Notes: a model not told the origin generated them from the letters alone. A stretch of 64,000 bases of DNA from Candidatus Gastranaerophilales bacterium (GCA_944326565.1 CALVEL010000007.1:1-64000); one strand, 5' to 3'. Numbered from the stretch's first letter, positions 48,379 through 57,841 are shown. A program made the numbers and translations.

Positions 48379-50724
48379 TTAAATCTGTTCCTTATTAGGA
48401 TCTTCTATATTAATAACTTCAGCGTAGGTTCTTTTTTCTTGTTTTCTGATTGGTCTATCTTCAGGGAATACTACCGGTTCTACGTATTTCTTTTTATCTT
48501 TTCCCAGTTTGTCGGGATGTCTTATTTCCATTCTATCATATTCTACAGAAGAGCCTTTGGTATCAAGTGCGAGAGCAATCGTAAAATATGTCTGTTCTCT
48601 CATAAAATCATATCCAAAACTTACTTTAAAATCATCCGGACCTAATGCTATTATAAAAGCACTTTCTTGAATATCTTTGTTGTTTGGAGAATCTCCTGAT
48701 AAGTTGATTGATGTTGCATAAGCAAGTGTAAGATATTTGTTTACTCGCAAGGCTTCTCTTATTGATACGTTTGATTTGCCGTAACGGTATGCGTCAAATC
48801 GAGGCATTGGTGTATCATCGGAGTATCCTGCAAGAAAATAAGAAATATCCTGCATCCAGTATTTATATTGTGTGTGAATATAAGGTCCCACTCTACCTAC
48901 AAATTGGGTATCTCCAGTTCCGTATAATGCTGCACTTCCTTGAAGAGCAACACCTGCATCCAAATGCAGTCTTTTTTCTTTATTATGATAGGAATATAAT
49001 GACTGCATTATTTGTGACATATATTTGAAACGCATTGTACCTATTTTAGAATCAGGTATGCTGTTATCAAATTTATTAATATTACCAGCCTGAGCGTAGC
49101 CTATACTAGCTCTATGACTGAAGTTTAGGGGACGATTTTCTCCCATGAAGTTAGGAAGGGTTGTCTTATCTGCATAAACCAATTCAGCCATATATTTTGC
49201 CATACGTTGTCCCATCCACCAATCGTTCATGTATGAATTTACACCGTATTGCATAAACAAATTGTCATCTAAATATTGACGACCTCTTAGCACAAATATA
49301 TCGTTTGCACTTCCATACATCATATCAGTACGGTTAGTACTGCTTGTGTATCTTATCGCTCCGCCTATTCCAAAATCGTTTTTATAGTTTAAAAACGGAA
49401 TCAGTTTTATCGTTGAGGCAAAAGGTGTATCGAAAGCAAAACCAGGTCCTAAAAACATACCTATTTGGGATCTTGAACCAAACTCTGGAATATTTGTCTC
49501 TACGTAGCCGTGATTTTTATTTGTATGCGCTGTAAAGCTTCTAAAGTTAAATAATTTTGAGTCTCCCAATTGGATTGAGCCGTCTTTTACTGTAATTACA
49601 TCATGTTCTTCTTTTGCATCTACTTTAATATTTTTTGCTATAACTTTTACTTTTGTATGACCGACAAGTTCATCAAAACTTGACCTTGCAGCTTCTGGAA
49701 TGACCATTTTGTCTATTCTTACGCGCATAAAACTTGTTTGAAGTTGTAAAATATAAGGATGTTCTGATTTTAAAGAGCCTTTTTCCAATACGACCAAATC
49801 GTCTGAAGCGTTTGCTGTTTTGGCATATACGGTCATATTCATTTGTTCTGATTTAAGGTTTGTTATAAGCGCATTTTCTTCATTCATATTTACTTGAAGA
49901 AAATCTCCGTACATTTTATTTCCGTCTTTTTCAACTTCTACATTATCAAAAGCTTTCAATACATTGGTTTCTGTATTGTACGTAATTCTATCTGCTATAA
50001 TAGTCACTCCTTGAGGGGGGAAGATTATTTTAGGACGCCCTAGAGCTTCTACTTCAGAAGTTTCTTCAAGATAATTGACTACATCACAATCCAATATAAC
50101 ATCTTTTTCTGCTTCTACTTGTTTTACTCCGCCCTCAATTTTTGTAACGTCATTTCCATTAGCTGGAGTTATTTCTGTTTCTTTATTATTTTTATTTTCA
50201 GTTTCTTTTTCATTAATTTTTATTTCGGAGTTATCTTCGTTTTTATTTTTTTTAAATAAATTCAGTTTTTTCTTTTCTTTATTTTTTTCTTGTTTGTTTG
50301 CAACATCTAATAAATTTTGCAAATTTTCTTCTTGAAGATCTTCTAGAGTTGTCTCTTCATCGAATTCATCTTCAAGTTGTTTCAAATACTCTTCCTGAAG
50401 CTGTTTTTCTTTAAGCATTTCTTCATGAGCTTTTATTTTATAATGATTTGTTATTTTAATCCGGAGCTGTTTAAAAAGGGGCATACCTCGAAGGTCTTTT
50501 GTCTGTGGACCATATAATTCTGTCATTCCCGTATCAAAATGTTCTTCTTGGGATTTAACTTCAAACTTTCCTACAGGACTTTCATAAAAAAACTGCTGGA
50601 TATTTTCTAATTCCTGTTGTTCTTTTGTCTTTTCTACCTCAGAGCTTTCATACATATCCATAAAAGCATATGCTGTATTCGGTAACATTAGTGATATTAA
50701 AGTTATGATAACTAATTTTTTCAA
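48379..50724 (-). CDS. LptD/OstA-like outer-membrane LPS assembly protein
   Basis: 781 residues. A signal peptide (M-K-K-L..., cleavage after A-Y-A) is followed by a Glu/Lys-rich insert (about residues 85-200) and an OstA jelly-roll (about 200-400, with V-I-L-D-C-D-V-V-N-Y, I-T-Y-N-T-E-T-N-V-L-K-A and V-E-V-E-K-D-G-N-K-M-Y-G-D). A beta-rich region rich in aromatic residues follows (about 400-730) and is probably an outer-membrane barrel. The TTG start at 50724 has AAGGAA 9 nt upstream. It is followed by the aldolase, lpxI and lpxB in one operon, which supports LPS transport. The barrel is divergent from LptD, so I do not give the symbol. Confidence 0.78.
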   Translation of the reverse strand: MKKLVIITLISLMLPNTAYAFMDMYESSEVEKTKEQQELENIQQFFYESPVGKFEVKSQEEHFDTGMTELYGPQTKDLRGMPLFKQLRIKITNHYKIKAHEEMLKEKQLQEEYLKQLEDEFDEETTLEDLQEENLQNLLDVANKQEKNKEKKKLNLFKKNKNEDNSEIKINEKETENKNNKETEITPANGNDVTKIEGGVKQVEAEKDVILDCDVVNYLEETSEVEALGRPKIIFPPQGVTIIADRITYNTETNVLKAFDNVEVEKDGNKMYGDFLQVNMNEENALITNLKSEQMNMTVYAKTANASDDLVVLEKGSLKSEHPYILQLQTSFMRVRIDKMVIPEAARSSFDELVGHTKVKVIAKNIKVDAKEEHDVITVKDGSIQLGDSKLFNFRSFTAHTNKNHGYVETNIPEFGSRSQIGMFLGPGFAFDTPFASTIKLIPFLNYKNDFGIGGAIRYTSSTNRTDMMYGSANDIFVLRGRQYLDDNLFMQYGVNSYMNDWWMGQRMAKYMAELVYADKTTLPNFMGENRPLNFSHRASIGYAQAGNINKFDNSIPDSKIGTMRFKYMSQIMQSLYSYHNKEKRLHLDAGVALQGSAALYGTGDTQFVGRVGPYIHTQYKYWMQDISYFLAGYSDDTPMPRFDAYRYGKSNVSIREALRVNKYLTLAYATSINLSGDSPNNKDIQESAFIIALGPDDFKVSFGYDFMREQTYFTIALALDTKGSSVEYDRMEIRHPDKLGKDKKKYVEPVVFPEDRPIRKQEKRTYAEVINIEDPNKEQI

Positions 50725-50741
50725 AAAAGATATTCCTTATG

Positions 50742-51866
50742 CTAAATATAATTTAACGGATTGTTTGGCTTTCCGTTAATTCTTACTTCAAAATGGCAAT
50801 GAGGTCCTGTTGAGTATCCTGTTGTGCCTTCCAGTCCTATAACTTGTCCTTTTGTAACTGTTTGTCCATTGTTTACTTTTATTGTTGACATATGGGCATA
50901 TAAAGTTGTCATAGGTTGTCCGCCTACTATACCATGGTCAATAATAACAACTTTTCCATAGCCACCATACCAGCCTGAGTAAATTACTTTACCTCCATTT
51001 GATGCTTTTATGCTTCCGTAATTCGGACCACCTATATCTACTCCTGAATGGAATGTTCTGCTGTTAAATATGGGGTGTGTCCGCCATCCAAAAGGAGAGG
51101 TAATGCGTCCTGCGATAGGTTTCATAAAGCCGGAAGAAGATACTTTTACTGTTGAGTTTTTGTATCCTTTGCTGATCATTTTTTGCAGGCTCTCTGATTG
51201 TCGTTCCAATTCTCGCTCAGCTCTTTGGTAATAAGCTTTATCTGTTTTTAATTTGTTTATCATACTCTGATTCTGAGCAATAGCTTGTTTTATTGAACGT
51301 TGCTGATGATTCATGTTCTCAATCGTAGCGGCAAGTGCTTGTTTTTTTGCCTCAACATCTTTTTTCATTTTTGCAAGTTTGGTAGATTTCTCTTTTAGTT
51401 CCACCATTTTTTTATAATCACGTTTTATGATAATTCTTTCAAAATATACTACATCTAAAAGAGCATTTAAATCTTTTGCTGAAAGTATTAATTCAAACAT
51501 TCCTAGTCGCTGGGTTTTAAATACTTGTCTTATCCTGTTTTTCAGCTGAGCATCAGTAGTATTAAAATCTCGTTGAGCTTTGGAAAGTTCTATTTCCATT
51601 TGATTTAATTGATTTTGAATGGCATTGTATTGACTTTTGGTACTTGCAAGAGTCGAATGGGTTGTTTCTAATTTTTGTTGATTTTTATATAATTTATTTT
51701 TTTCAAGCCCTTCTAGTATTTGGATTCTTTTAATTTTTTCACGTGTTTGTTTTTTCTTTTGATCCAAAGATGTTGCAAACACAGGTTGCGGAGCTATTGT
51801 AAGAATACAAATTAACACCGCTAAAACGCTTATAAATAAGTTTTTTATAGTTCTATTTAAATTCAT
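50742..51866 (-). CDS. M23 (LytM-type) peptidoglycan endopeptidase with coiled coil
   Basis: 374 residues. N-terminal signal or anchor helix (about 12-31), then a coiled coil of about 190 residues, then an M23 domain (about 250-374) with zinc ligands H-S-G-V-D and H-C-H-F-E and the I-D-H-G core. This EnvC/NlpD-like arrangement fits a cell-wall hydrolase or an amidase activator; since the ligands are complete, it may be active. AGGAAAC precedes the ATG. A 34-aa membrane peptide is encoded just upstream. Confidence 0.9.
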   Translation of the reverse strand: MNLNRTIKNLFISVLAVLICILTIAPQPVFATSLDQKKKQTREKIKRIQILEGLEKNKLYKNQQKLETTHSTLASTKSQYNAIQNQLNQMEIELSKAQRDFNTTDAQLKNRIRQVFKTQRLGMFELILSAKDLNALLDVVYFERIIIKRDYKKMVELKEKSTKLAKMKKDVEAKKQALAATIENMNHQQRSIKQAIAQNQSMINKLKTDKAYYQRAERELERQSESLQKMISKGYKNSTVKVSSSGFMKPIAGRITSPFGWRTHPIFNSRTFHSGVDIGGPNYGSIKASNGGKVIYSGWYGGYGKVVIIDHGIVGGQPMTTLYAHMSTIKVNNGQTVTKGQVIGLEGTTGYSTGPHCHFEVRINGKPNNPLNYI

Positions 51867-51874
51867 TTAGTTTC

Positions 51875-51979
51875 CTATTTGAATAAAATTGGTAGCATCA
51901 TTAAACCTACCGTCCAGGCAATAAAAGTTACGGCAATAATACCGATTATCAATTTCTGGTGTTTTCTGAAAAATTCCAT
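51875..51979 (-). CDS. Single-pass membrane mini-protein (34 aa)
   Basis: Reading frame M-E-F-F-R-K-H-Q-K-L then a hydrophobic helix (I-I-G-I-I-A-V-T-F-I-A-W) and stop. A basic N terminus plus one helix predicts an inner-membrane peptide with the N terminus in the cytosol; it resembles the first 30 residues of PpiD/SurA-type proteins but has no chaperone domain. GGGGAAG sits just before the ATG at 51979. It ends 8 nt before the M23 gene, so the two are probably co-transcribed. Confidence 0.6.
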   Translation of the reverse strand: MEFFRKHQKLIIGIIAVTFIAWTVGLMMLPILFK

Positions 51980-52048
51980 CTTCTTCCCCTAAGTTACTAT
52001 CTATATTGTACTATAAAAAATATTTTGTGCAATTATGTAAAATTATAT

Positions 52049-52077
52049 TTGCAAAAAATCCTGTTATCTATTAATAT
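52049..52077 (+). promoter_or_regulatory. Promoter giving a leaderless transcript of the ATPase-TPR gene
   Basis: TTGCAA (52049-52054), 17 bp, TAATAT (52072-52077), then 6 nt to the ATG at 52084. No ribosome site is present. Confidence 0.55.
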
Positions 52078-52083
52078 TACTTT

Positions 52084-54489
52084 ATGGATTATACTTTTAT
52101 CAGTGATATTGAAGACAAAAAAAATTTTATGAATGTGCAAGATACAAGCATATCTCCTTTGCTTGTTGAAAACAATCTTGATAATTTTATAAAAATGAAA
52201 AATTTTTTCAGATCGAATGATTTTATGCTTCTTGTAAGCGGATATATGGGAGTTGGAAAGTCTTCGATTATTGAGTATTTTTTTAATTTTCTTGAATCTG
52301 ATACTATCATTCTAAAATATAATTGCTATGAGACTACAATTTTAGATGATATGCTCTTGGTTTTTTTCGAAGTTTTTAAAGAGCTGACTGCTGAAAATAT
52401 TATTCAAGCACCTAAAAATCGTTCTGAAAATTTTATTCAAAAAATTACTTCGTATCTACTGTCTATTAATTCACCGATAGTTATTTTTATTGATTCTTTT
52501 GACGTTGTATTAAAAGCTAATAAAAAAGAAATTTTAGAGTTTTTTAAACAAATTGAAAAATTTTCAAAAATAAAGGTGATTTTTTGTGCAAGAAAATTTG
52601 AAATTGAAGATTTTGATAATAAATTTTCTTATGCAAGGTTGCAAATCGGTGCTTTGGAAAAAAATATTTTTGAAAAATATCTAAAATCTTTTGATATAAA
52701 ATTGATAGGACCTGTTTCTGATGAGTTATACAAACATACTAGAGGTTATTTTTTATATACAGCATTGTCGGTAAAAATTATCCAAATAAGAGGCTTGAGT
52801 TTAATAGAATTTATTGAAGGGTTTAGTAAAACTTTTTTATCGTTTAATGATTTCATTTTGAGAGAGGCTCTTGCTTTGATTGATCCGGTAAGTGGACATC
52901 TGTTTCGTTTTTTGACAATAATCAGGCATCCTGTAAGTATTAATCTTTTAAGAGCCTTAAATCTTTATGATGAATACAAAGTTAAGGTTTTTATTGATAC
53001 TTTGATACTTGCAAAAGAAGGTAATATGATTTATTTGCAGGATTACTACAAATCTATTGCTGAAAATTCAATACCTGCAAATGTTTTAGTAAAACTCCAT
53101 AAAAGTTGTGTCGAATTATATGAAACACAGTTGCCTTTGAAGCCTATGGAAAGAGACTTACTTATTTCACGTGCAACAATGAGGTCTGAAATAGAATATC
53201 ATAGCATGTTTTTACCTAAAAAACCTTTAGTGAAGCCTAAAGCTGTGATTGAAAACGGCTTAGTTTCTATACCTGAAGAAGAAAAAAATGCGGTAATTCA
53301 TGAAGTTCCACCTAAGAAAGATATAGGTAGCATAAGGTTTATTTTTGAAAGTGAAGAAGAAGAAAAAGATATACTCAATAAAATTGCTGATTCAATAAAT
53401 GAATATATAACATTTACTGATGAGCAGATAAAAGAAATTGAAAAAGAAAATAATATGTCATTTGTGGAACTTGTAAATCTCGCTAAAAACGAAGAAGACA
53501 AGTTTAATTTCAAAAGAGTTATAATGATTTATCAAAGAGCCCTAATGATGAAAAATGATCCGGATTATCAGGTGTTCCAGCCGAAAATATATTCTAAACT
53601 CGCTGAAGCATATGAAAAACTTTCGGACTGGTTTAATGCACAAAAATACTATGATGAGGCTTTAAAATTATATCTAGCTTCCGGTGATACTTACAAAAGC
53701 TCAGATATGAAGCTTAAAATCGCAAATATCTATTATGTAACTTTCAAAAAAGATTTAGCAAAAGAATTCTTAAATCAAATTATTACAACAGAAAAATTGC
53801 CATCTGATATATATGTAAAAGCATATATTCTTTTAGCTGATTATGCTGAAGATAATTTGGAGTTTTCATATAATTCTCTTAAAAAAGCCATGAATTATGC
53901 TGAAAATTCTGAAGATGAAGTTCTTTTAGCTGAATTATATTATAAATTTGCCGTAATCAGTGACGAAATCGGTGAAACGAAACAAGCTGTTGTTTTTTAC
54001 AAAAGTTGTATTGAAATAAACAAGAAAAATAATAAATATCTCTCTGCTGCATACTCGAACTTGGCTGCAATATATGAAGAGACTGGAGTGCACGATTCAG
54101 CTGTAAAATTTTATGAGCTGAGTTTGAAAGTGGATGAAGCAAGTAATAATTTGAATGGGATATATCTTTCTTCAATGAAATTAGCATTACTGCACAGAAA
54201 AACTAATAAAGAAAAGGCTCTTAAATATTACAATTATGCTTATGATACGGCTTGCGGGCTAAATGAAGTTTTTTATAAAGTTTCCTCAACTATGGCAATT
54301 GGAGATTTTTATTTGATTTATAAAAATCAAGAATTAGCAGTTTTGAATTATTTAAAAGCTAAAAAAATGGCAGTTGGGAATTTAAGTGAAAATAATATTA
54401 AAAAAATTGAAAAACGTATTAATGATATGATTAATCAAATTGGTGAAGAAAAGTTTAATGAAATTTTGAACAGGCAGGAAAATGTTTGA
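52084..54489 (+). CDS. P-loop ATPase with C-terminal TPR array (STAND-like)
   Basis: 801 residues. The N-terminal NTPase (about 25-230) has a Walker A G-Y-M-G-V-G-K-S-S at about 55-63 and a Walker B I-V-I-F-I-D-S-F-D near residue 140, then F-C-A-R-K as a sensor. A helical linker leads to at least seven TPR pairs (about 455-780). ATPase plus helical repeats is the STAND layout of signalling switches. No effector domain is seen at either end. It overlaps rsmG by 8 nt. Partner and signal are unknown. Confidence 0.75.
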   Translation: MDYTFISDIEDKKNFMNVQDTSISPLLVENNLDNFIKMKNFFRSNDFMLLVSGYMGVGKSSIIEYFFNFLESDTIILKYNCYETTILDDMLLVFFEVFKELTAENIIQAPKNRSENFIQKITSYLLSINSPIVIFIDSFDVVLKANKKEILEFFKQIEKFSKIKVIFCARKFEIEDFDNKFSYARLQIGALEKNIFEKYLKSFDIKLIGPVSDELYKHTRGYFLYTALSVKIIQIRGLSLIEFIEGFSKTFLSFNDFILREALALIDPVSGHLFRFLTIIRHPVSINLLRALNLYDEYKVKVFIDTLILAKEGNMIYLQDYYKSIAENSIPANVLVKLHKSCVELYETQLPLKPMERDLLISRATMRSEIEYHSMFLPKKPLVKPKAVIENGLVSIPEEEKNAVIHEVPPKKDIGSIRFIFESEEEEKDILNKIADSINEYITFTDEQIKEIEKENNMSFVELVNLAKNEEDKFNFKRVIMIYQRALMMKNDPDYQVFQPKIYSKLAEAYEKLSDWFNAQKYYDEALKLYLASGDTYKSSDMKLKIANIYYVTFKKDLAKEFLNQIITTEKLPSDIYVKAYILLADYAEDNLEFSYNSLKKAMNYAENSEDEVLLAELYYKFAVISDEIGETKQAVVFYKSCIEINKKNNKYLSAAYSNLAAIYEETGVHDSAVKFYELSLKVDEASNNLNGIYLSSMKLALLHRKTNKEKALKYYNYAYDTACGLNEVFYKVSSTMAIGDFYLIYKNQELAVLNYLKAKKMAVGNLSENNIKKIEKRINDMINQIGEEKFNEILNRQENV

Positions 54490-55075
54490 TAAAAATGATT
54501 TTCAAAAATATATAGAAGTGTTTTTAGTGCAAAATTCAATGCTCAATTTGATCTCTAAAAATGATGAAAAATATCTCTGGGAAAAACATATTTTTGATAG
54601 TCTTGCTATAGAAAAAGTTTTTGAAAAATATGGCAAAGGGAAAAAACTTCTTGATATAGGTACAGGCGGAGGGTTTCCAGCAGTACCAATTGCGCTTGCT
54701 CATCCTGATATAGAGGTATATGCTCTCGATAGCATTCAAAAAAAAATTAATGCGATAGAAAATTTAAAATCTGAACTTAATATTAAAAACCTTCATCCTG
54801 TGTGCGAAAGGGTTGAAAATTTTCATGAAAAGTTTGATATAATAACTTCTCGAGCTGTTGCACCTTTGAAAGTTATTGTAGAATATTCCGCACCGTTAAT
54901 GCATAGCAACAGCTTCTTTGCAGCTTATAAATCACGTAAGACAAAAGAAGAAATTCAAGATGCACAAAAAGTTCTAAAAAAATACAAACTCTCTATTACT
55001 GATATTTTTGAATATAATCTCCCTTTACTTGAAATTCATTCAAGAAACATTATAGTAATTAAAAAAGATAATTAA
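54482..55075 (+). CDS. rsmG: 16S rRNA (guanine-527-N7)-methyltransferase
   Basis: Methylates G527 of 16S rRNA; loss gives low-level streptomycin resistance in other bacteria. The 197 residues have L-L-D-I-G-T-G-G-G-F-P (SAM loop) near residue 57, Y-A-L-D-S-I-Q-K-K near residue 80, and S-R-A-V-A-P-L near residue 122, diagnostic of RsmG/GidB. Its start lies inside the end of the ATPase-TPR gene, so it is translated by coupling. A terminator follows. Confidence 0.95.
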   Translation: MFDKNDFQKYIEVFLVQNSMLNLISKNDEKYLWEKHIFDSLAIEKVFEKYGKGKKLLDIGTGGGFPAVPIALAHPDIEVYALDSIQKKINAIENLKSELNIKNLHPVCERVENFHEKFDIITSRAVAPLKVIVEYSAPLMHSNSFFAAYKSRKTKEEIQDAQKVLKKYKLSITDIFEYNLPLLEIHSRNIIVIKKDN

Positions 55076-55117
55076 TAAGTTCTAATAAAGAAATTTGCGT
55101 TTAATGCATAAAAAAAA

Positions 55118-55145
55118 CCACTCATTACTGAGTGGGTCGTTTTCT
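55118..55145 (+). terminator. Terminator after rsmG
   Basis: CCACTCA and TGAGTGG pair around TTAC, then GTCGTTTTC. Confidence 0.75.
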
Positions 55146-55189
55146 GCATCCTAATGGTCTCTTTTAGTGTTTATTATTTAGGAGTTTAT

Positions 55190-55360
55190 ATGTTTTTGGG
55201 GTTAATGAATCTATTTATATTTAGTGTTTCGACTACACTTAAATCTTATGTCTTTATTATTGCATATAAGATTTTAAATGTCAACAAGATTGTTCTTTGC
55301 ATTTTAAAAGAAATCCGAAAAGGTACATATAGTGTAGAATTTACACTTTACAAAACTTAA
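55190..55360 (+). CDS. Possible small membrane protein (56 aa)
   Basis: An AGGAG site lies 6 nt before the ATG at 55190. The first 40 residues are mostly hydrophobic, with L-M-N-L-F-I-F-S-V and S-Y-V-F-I-I-A-Y; the tail is basic. There is no family match. It stands in an otherwise empty gap of about 350 bp between a terminator and a promoter motif, so it may be a chance frame. Confidence 0.3.
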   Translation: MFLGLMNLFIFSVSTTLKSYVFIIAYKILNVNKIVLCILKEIRKGTYSVEFTLYKT

Positions 55361-55434
55361 CAAACTGTTATTTTTATAAAAAAACGGGCATGTGGTTATT
55401 GTAAACAAATGTAAATCTAATACCCCCAAAAAGA

Positions 55435-55470
55435 GCAATTATTTAATTAGTATATACTTTATATATATAA
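55435..55470 (+). promoter_or_regulatory. Shared two-block promoter motif, copy 3
   Basis: AGCAATTATTTA then ATACTTTATATATATA, 19 nt start to start, as at 5273 and 25763. It lies 24 nt before the ATG at 55494. Confidence 0.6.
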
Positions 55471-55493
55471 GAGTATAAAAAAGGACAAAGGAT

Positions 55494-55826
55494 ATGGCAA
55501 GCGGTTTTAATAACGGTGGTATCGCACCGATAAATAGAGTCAATTTAGCTGAGGATGCTCAGCTTGGATTGAACAATACATATGATACATCCAAGGTTGC
55601 ACAGTCTGAGAGTACAAGCCGGTATACACCAAATGATGACTATTGGAGCCAAAGTAATATAACCAAAAGCAGTTACAATTTGGTAGGTAAAAATTGGCTG
55701 GCTAACCCATTTGCCCCGAATCCAGATGCGATAGGTTTCATAGGCAAAACAACTCAGACCAAAGTGAATGAATATGGTGAGAAAATAGAAGTTCCAATAA
55801 GAAGAACAGAAATAGCTTGGGCATAA
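55494..55826 (+). CDS. Hydrophilic hypothetical protein (110 aa) under the shared promoter motif
   Basis: Low-complexity, Asn/Ser/Thr-rich and without cysteine, membrane helix or signal peptide. The middle has S-R-Y-T-P-N-D-D-Y-W, and the C terminus has A-N-P-F-A-P-N-P-D-A-I-G-F-I-G. I do not recognise it. AAAGGAT lies upstream of the ATG. A strong terminator directly follows the stop, so it is monocistronic. It is the third gene preceded by the two-block motif. Confidence 0.7.
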   Translation: MASGFNNGGIAPINRVNLAEDAQLGLNNTYDTSKVAQSESTSRYTPNDDYWSQSNITKSSYNLVGKNWLANPFAPNPDAIGFIGKTTQTKVNEYGEKIEVPIRRTEIAWA

Positions 55827-55858
55827 AAAATCAGTACATTAAAAGTACTGATTTTTTA
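55826..55858 (+). terminator. Terminator after the 110-aa gene
   Basis: AAAAAATCAGTAC and GTACTGATTTTTT, perfect arms with a 7-nt loop, overlapping the stop codon by one base. Confidence 0.88.
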
Positions 55859-55966
55859 TTTTCTATTGTAAATTTTTTGTAAAAAATAGACATTTGGCTA
55901 GCAAATATTTTATTTTGGGGTTTAAGTATATGTGGGTATTAATGAAATAGAAAGTGTAGTAATATA

Positions 55967-57841
55967 ATGAGAATTAATCCTATTTCTTCGCTATGGTCAG
56001 TAAAAAAAACTAATATATCAAACGATAACTATAATCAGGGGTATATACAAAATCCTTTATTAGATAATACGAAAAAAGACGTATTTGTAAAAAGTTCAAA
56101 TATTCAATCGGCAAAAGGTTTGGCAATACCCTTCCTTGGATATGACGTCTATATAATAGATGGCGGAAATCATGCTAATGATATGGAGCATTTTGTAAAA
56201 GCTATAAATGAAAATGTTGATGTTCATATGTATCGAGCTGAAAATTCAAGAGATTTTAAATATAATAAACCTCTAAAAAACATAGAAGAACAGCTTAATT
56301 ACATAAACAGGTATGAATTAACCGATGAGAATTCATTTGTTGCAATACCTGTATCAATAACAGTTCCTTTGCAGAATCTTGCAGAGCAGTACAAAAGAAT
56401 TACAGGTAATTACATACACCTGAAACCACATACAGTACAGTCAAATAAAGAAAAGTTATTGAATTTCTTAAAGACGATATATTATAACCCGGACAGTTAC
56501 CGTAAATACATACAATATATGGATCCTGAAAATCAAGGGCTTGAATATGCATATGGTATTATACAAGAAATAAATAAATTAAAGTGTCGAAAAGTCTATG
56601 TACCTGTTGCAATGCCTCAGGTGAAGAATATGGAATGGCTTGCCAAAGAAAGAGGTGAGCTGCCTGAGCTTACAAATTATCTAGCAACCGGCTATGATAA
56701 AGACGGTAAAGTTCAAAATATGATGAATTATCTAAAAGAGAAAGAATGGTATGATTTTAATCTTTTGGCTCTTTCAGATGCGGATGTAGTAAACATGAAA
56801 AAAATGGATAATTCAGAACATCTATATTCAGCTTACGATACTACAATAAAAGACGGAGAGCGCGGGGTGTATAACCTTACACCCATACGCGAAAACGGTA
56901 AAATTGTAGGTTACAGTTTTAATGATACAGAAACCAATGAATATCCTTATTCTGAGTTTCCACATAAAGATAAAGTAGAGTTGGTATCAAAGTTTGTAGG
57001 GCTTTCTACAGATGAGGTTGTAGCAGATGATGAAAAGACTGCTAGATTTAAGCAAGCATTGACAGGTAATGCTGATTTGAGTGAATTTAAAGATAAATTA
57101 TATCCGGTCTGGAAGTTATTTGACGAAAATGATTTGTATAATAACAAAATTTATGATCGTGGTGATTTTGTAGATTCTACATTGCAGTACTATTTTAGAC
57201 GCAACGGAGATTATAAAATAATTTATCCTCAAGCTGATTCTGAAAGTAGCGGAAGACCTAGTGTAATGGGACTTAGAGATGGTAATTACGCAATGATGAC
57301 TGCATTAAGCAGAGATGTTAATCAGCGCAGATTTTTAGATTCTTTGATAGAAAGCAATGTAAATTTGCAAGATGGTATAAGGGGCAGATTGTCTAATGCG
57401 AAAGATAGTATAGAACGCAAAGATTATGTAGCAGGTGAGAATTATCTTGGAGTTGCAAAAGAATATGTAGATATCATGGGCGGTCTTGATAGAAAAAATA
57501 AGATGTTTATGGAAGTCTATAAACTTTTGGCTGAGTCCAAATATCATAATGGAGACTATTTAGGTGCCAATGGATTATATAATGCATATTTAAATAATTT
57601 GTGCAAGAATTATATAGAGCAACTGAAAGCTAATGGATTTAGAAGTGTTGTAAATGAAAGAGATGAAATAACTGAAATCTTTGATATACTTGCAGATATT
57701 GCTGACAAACGTGGGGAGTATTTCCCAGCACAGCACTGCAGACGTGCTGCTAAAGAACTAAGAGAAGGCTCAAAGTTAGGTAATATCATAATTAACCGCA
57801 GAGCTAATGATGATACAAATATAGGAGATATTTTTGCATGA
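55967..57841 (+). CDS. Unknown protein (624 aa) coupled to an amidohydrolase
   Basis: Not recognised. A polar N terminus of about 50 residues with A-I-P-F-L-G-Y-D-V is followed by an alpha/beta-looking region (Y-D-V-Y-I-I-D-G-G-N-H, later S-F-V-A-I-P-V-S-I-T and R-K-V-Y-V-P-V-A-M-P). The last 170 residues are helical, with TPR-like pairs (Y-V-A-G-E-N-Y-L-G-V-A, Y-L-G-A-N-G-L-Y-N-A-Y). There is no signal peptide or membrane helix. No ribosome site precedes the ATG. The stop overlaps the next start as ATGA, so the two proteins are probably made together. Confidence 0.8.
   Translation: MRINPISSLWSVKKTNISNDNYNQGYIQNPLLDNTKKDVFVKSSNIQSAKGLAIPFLGYDVYIIDGGNHANDMEHFVKAINENVDVHMYRAENSRDFKYNKPLKNIEEQLNYINRYELTDENSFVAIPVSITVPLQNLAEQYKRITGNYIHLKPHTVQSNKEKLLNFLKTIYYNPDSYRKYIQYMDPENQGLEYAYGIIQEINKLKCRKVYVPVAMPQVKNMEWLAKERGELPELTNYLATGYDKDGKVQNMMNYLKEKEWYDFNLLALSDADVVNMKKMDNSEHLYSAYDTTIKDGERGVYNLTPIRENGKIVGYSFNDTETNEYPYSEFPHKDKVELVSKFVGLSTDEVVADDEKTARFKQALTGNADLSEFKDKLYPVWKLFDENDLYNNKIYDRGDFVDSTLQYYFRRNGDYKIIYPQADSESSGRPSVMGLRDGNYAMMTALSRDVNQRRFLDSLIESNVNLQDGIRGRLSNAKDSIERKDYVAGENYLGVAKEYVDIMGGLDRKNKMFMEVYKLLAESKYHNGDYLGANGLYNAYLNNLCKNYIEQLKANGFRSVVNERDEITEIFDILADIADKRGEYFPAQHCRRAAKELREGSKLGNIIINRRANDDTNIGDIFA

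Noticed and set aside
50000-50030. Run of 6 G inside the LptD-like gene as a second slippage tract
   Set aside because: Too short for frequent slippage, and the frame is intact on both sides.
49500-50335. Plus-strand frames opposite the LptD-like gene (for example 50075-50335, Ser/Phe-rich)
   Set aside because: Composition is the complement of the Glu/Lys-rich insert; no start signal.
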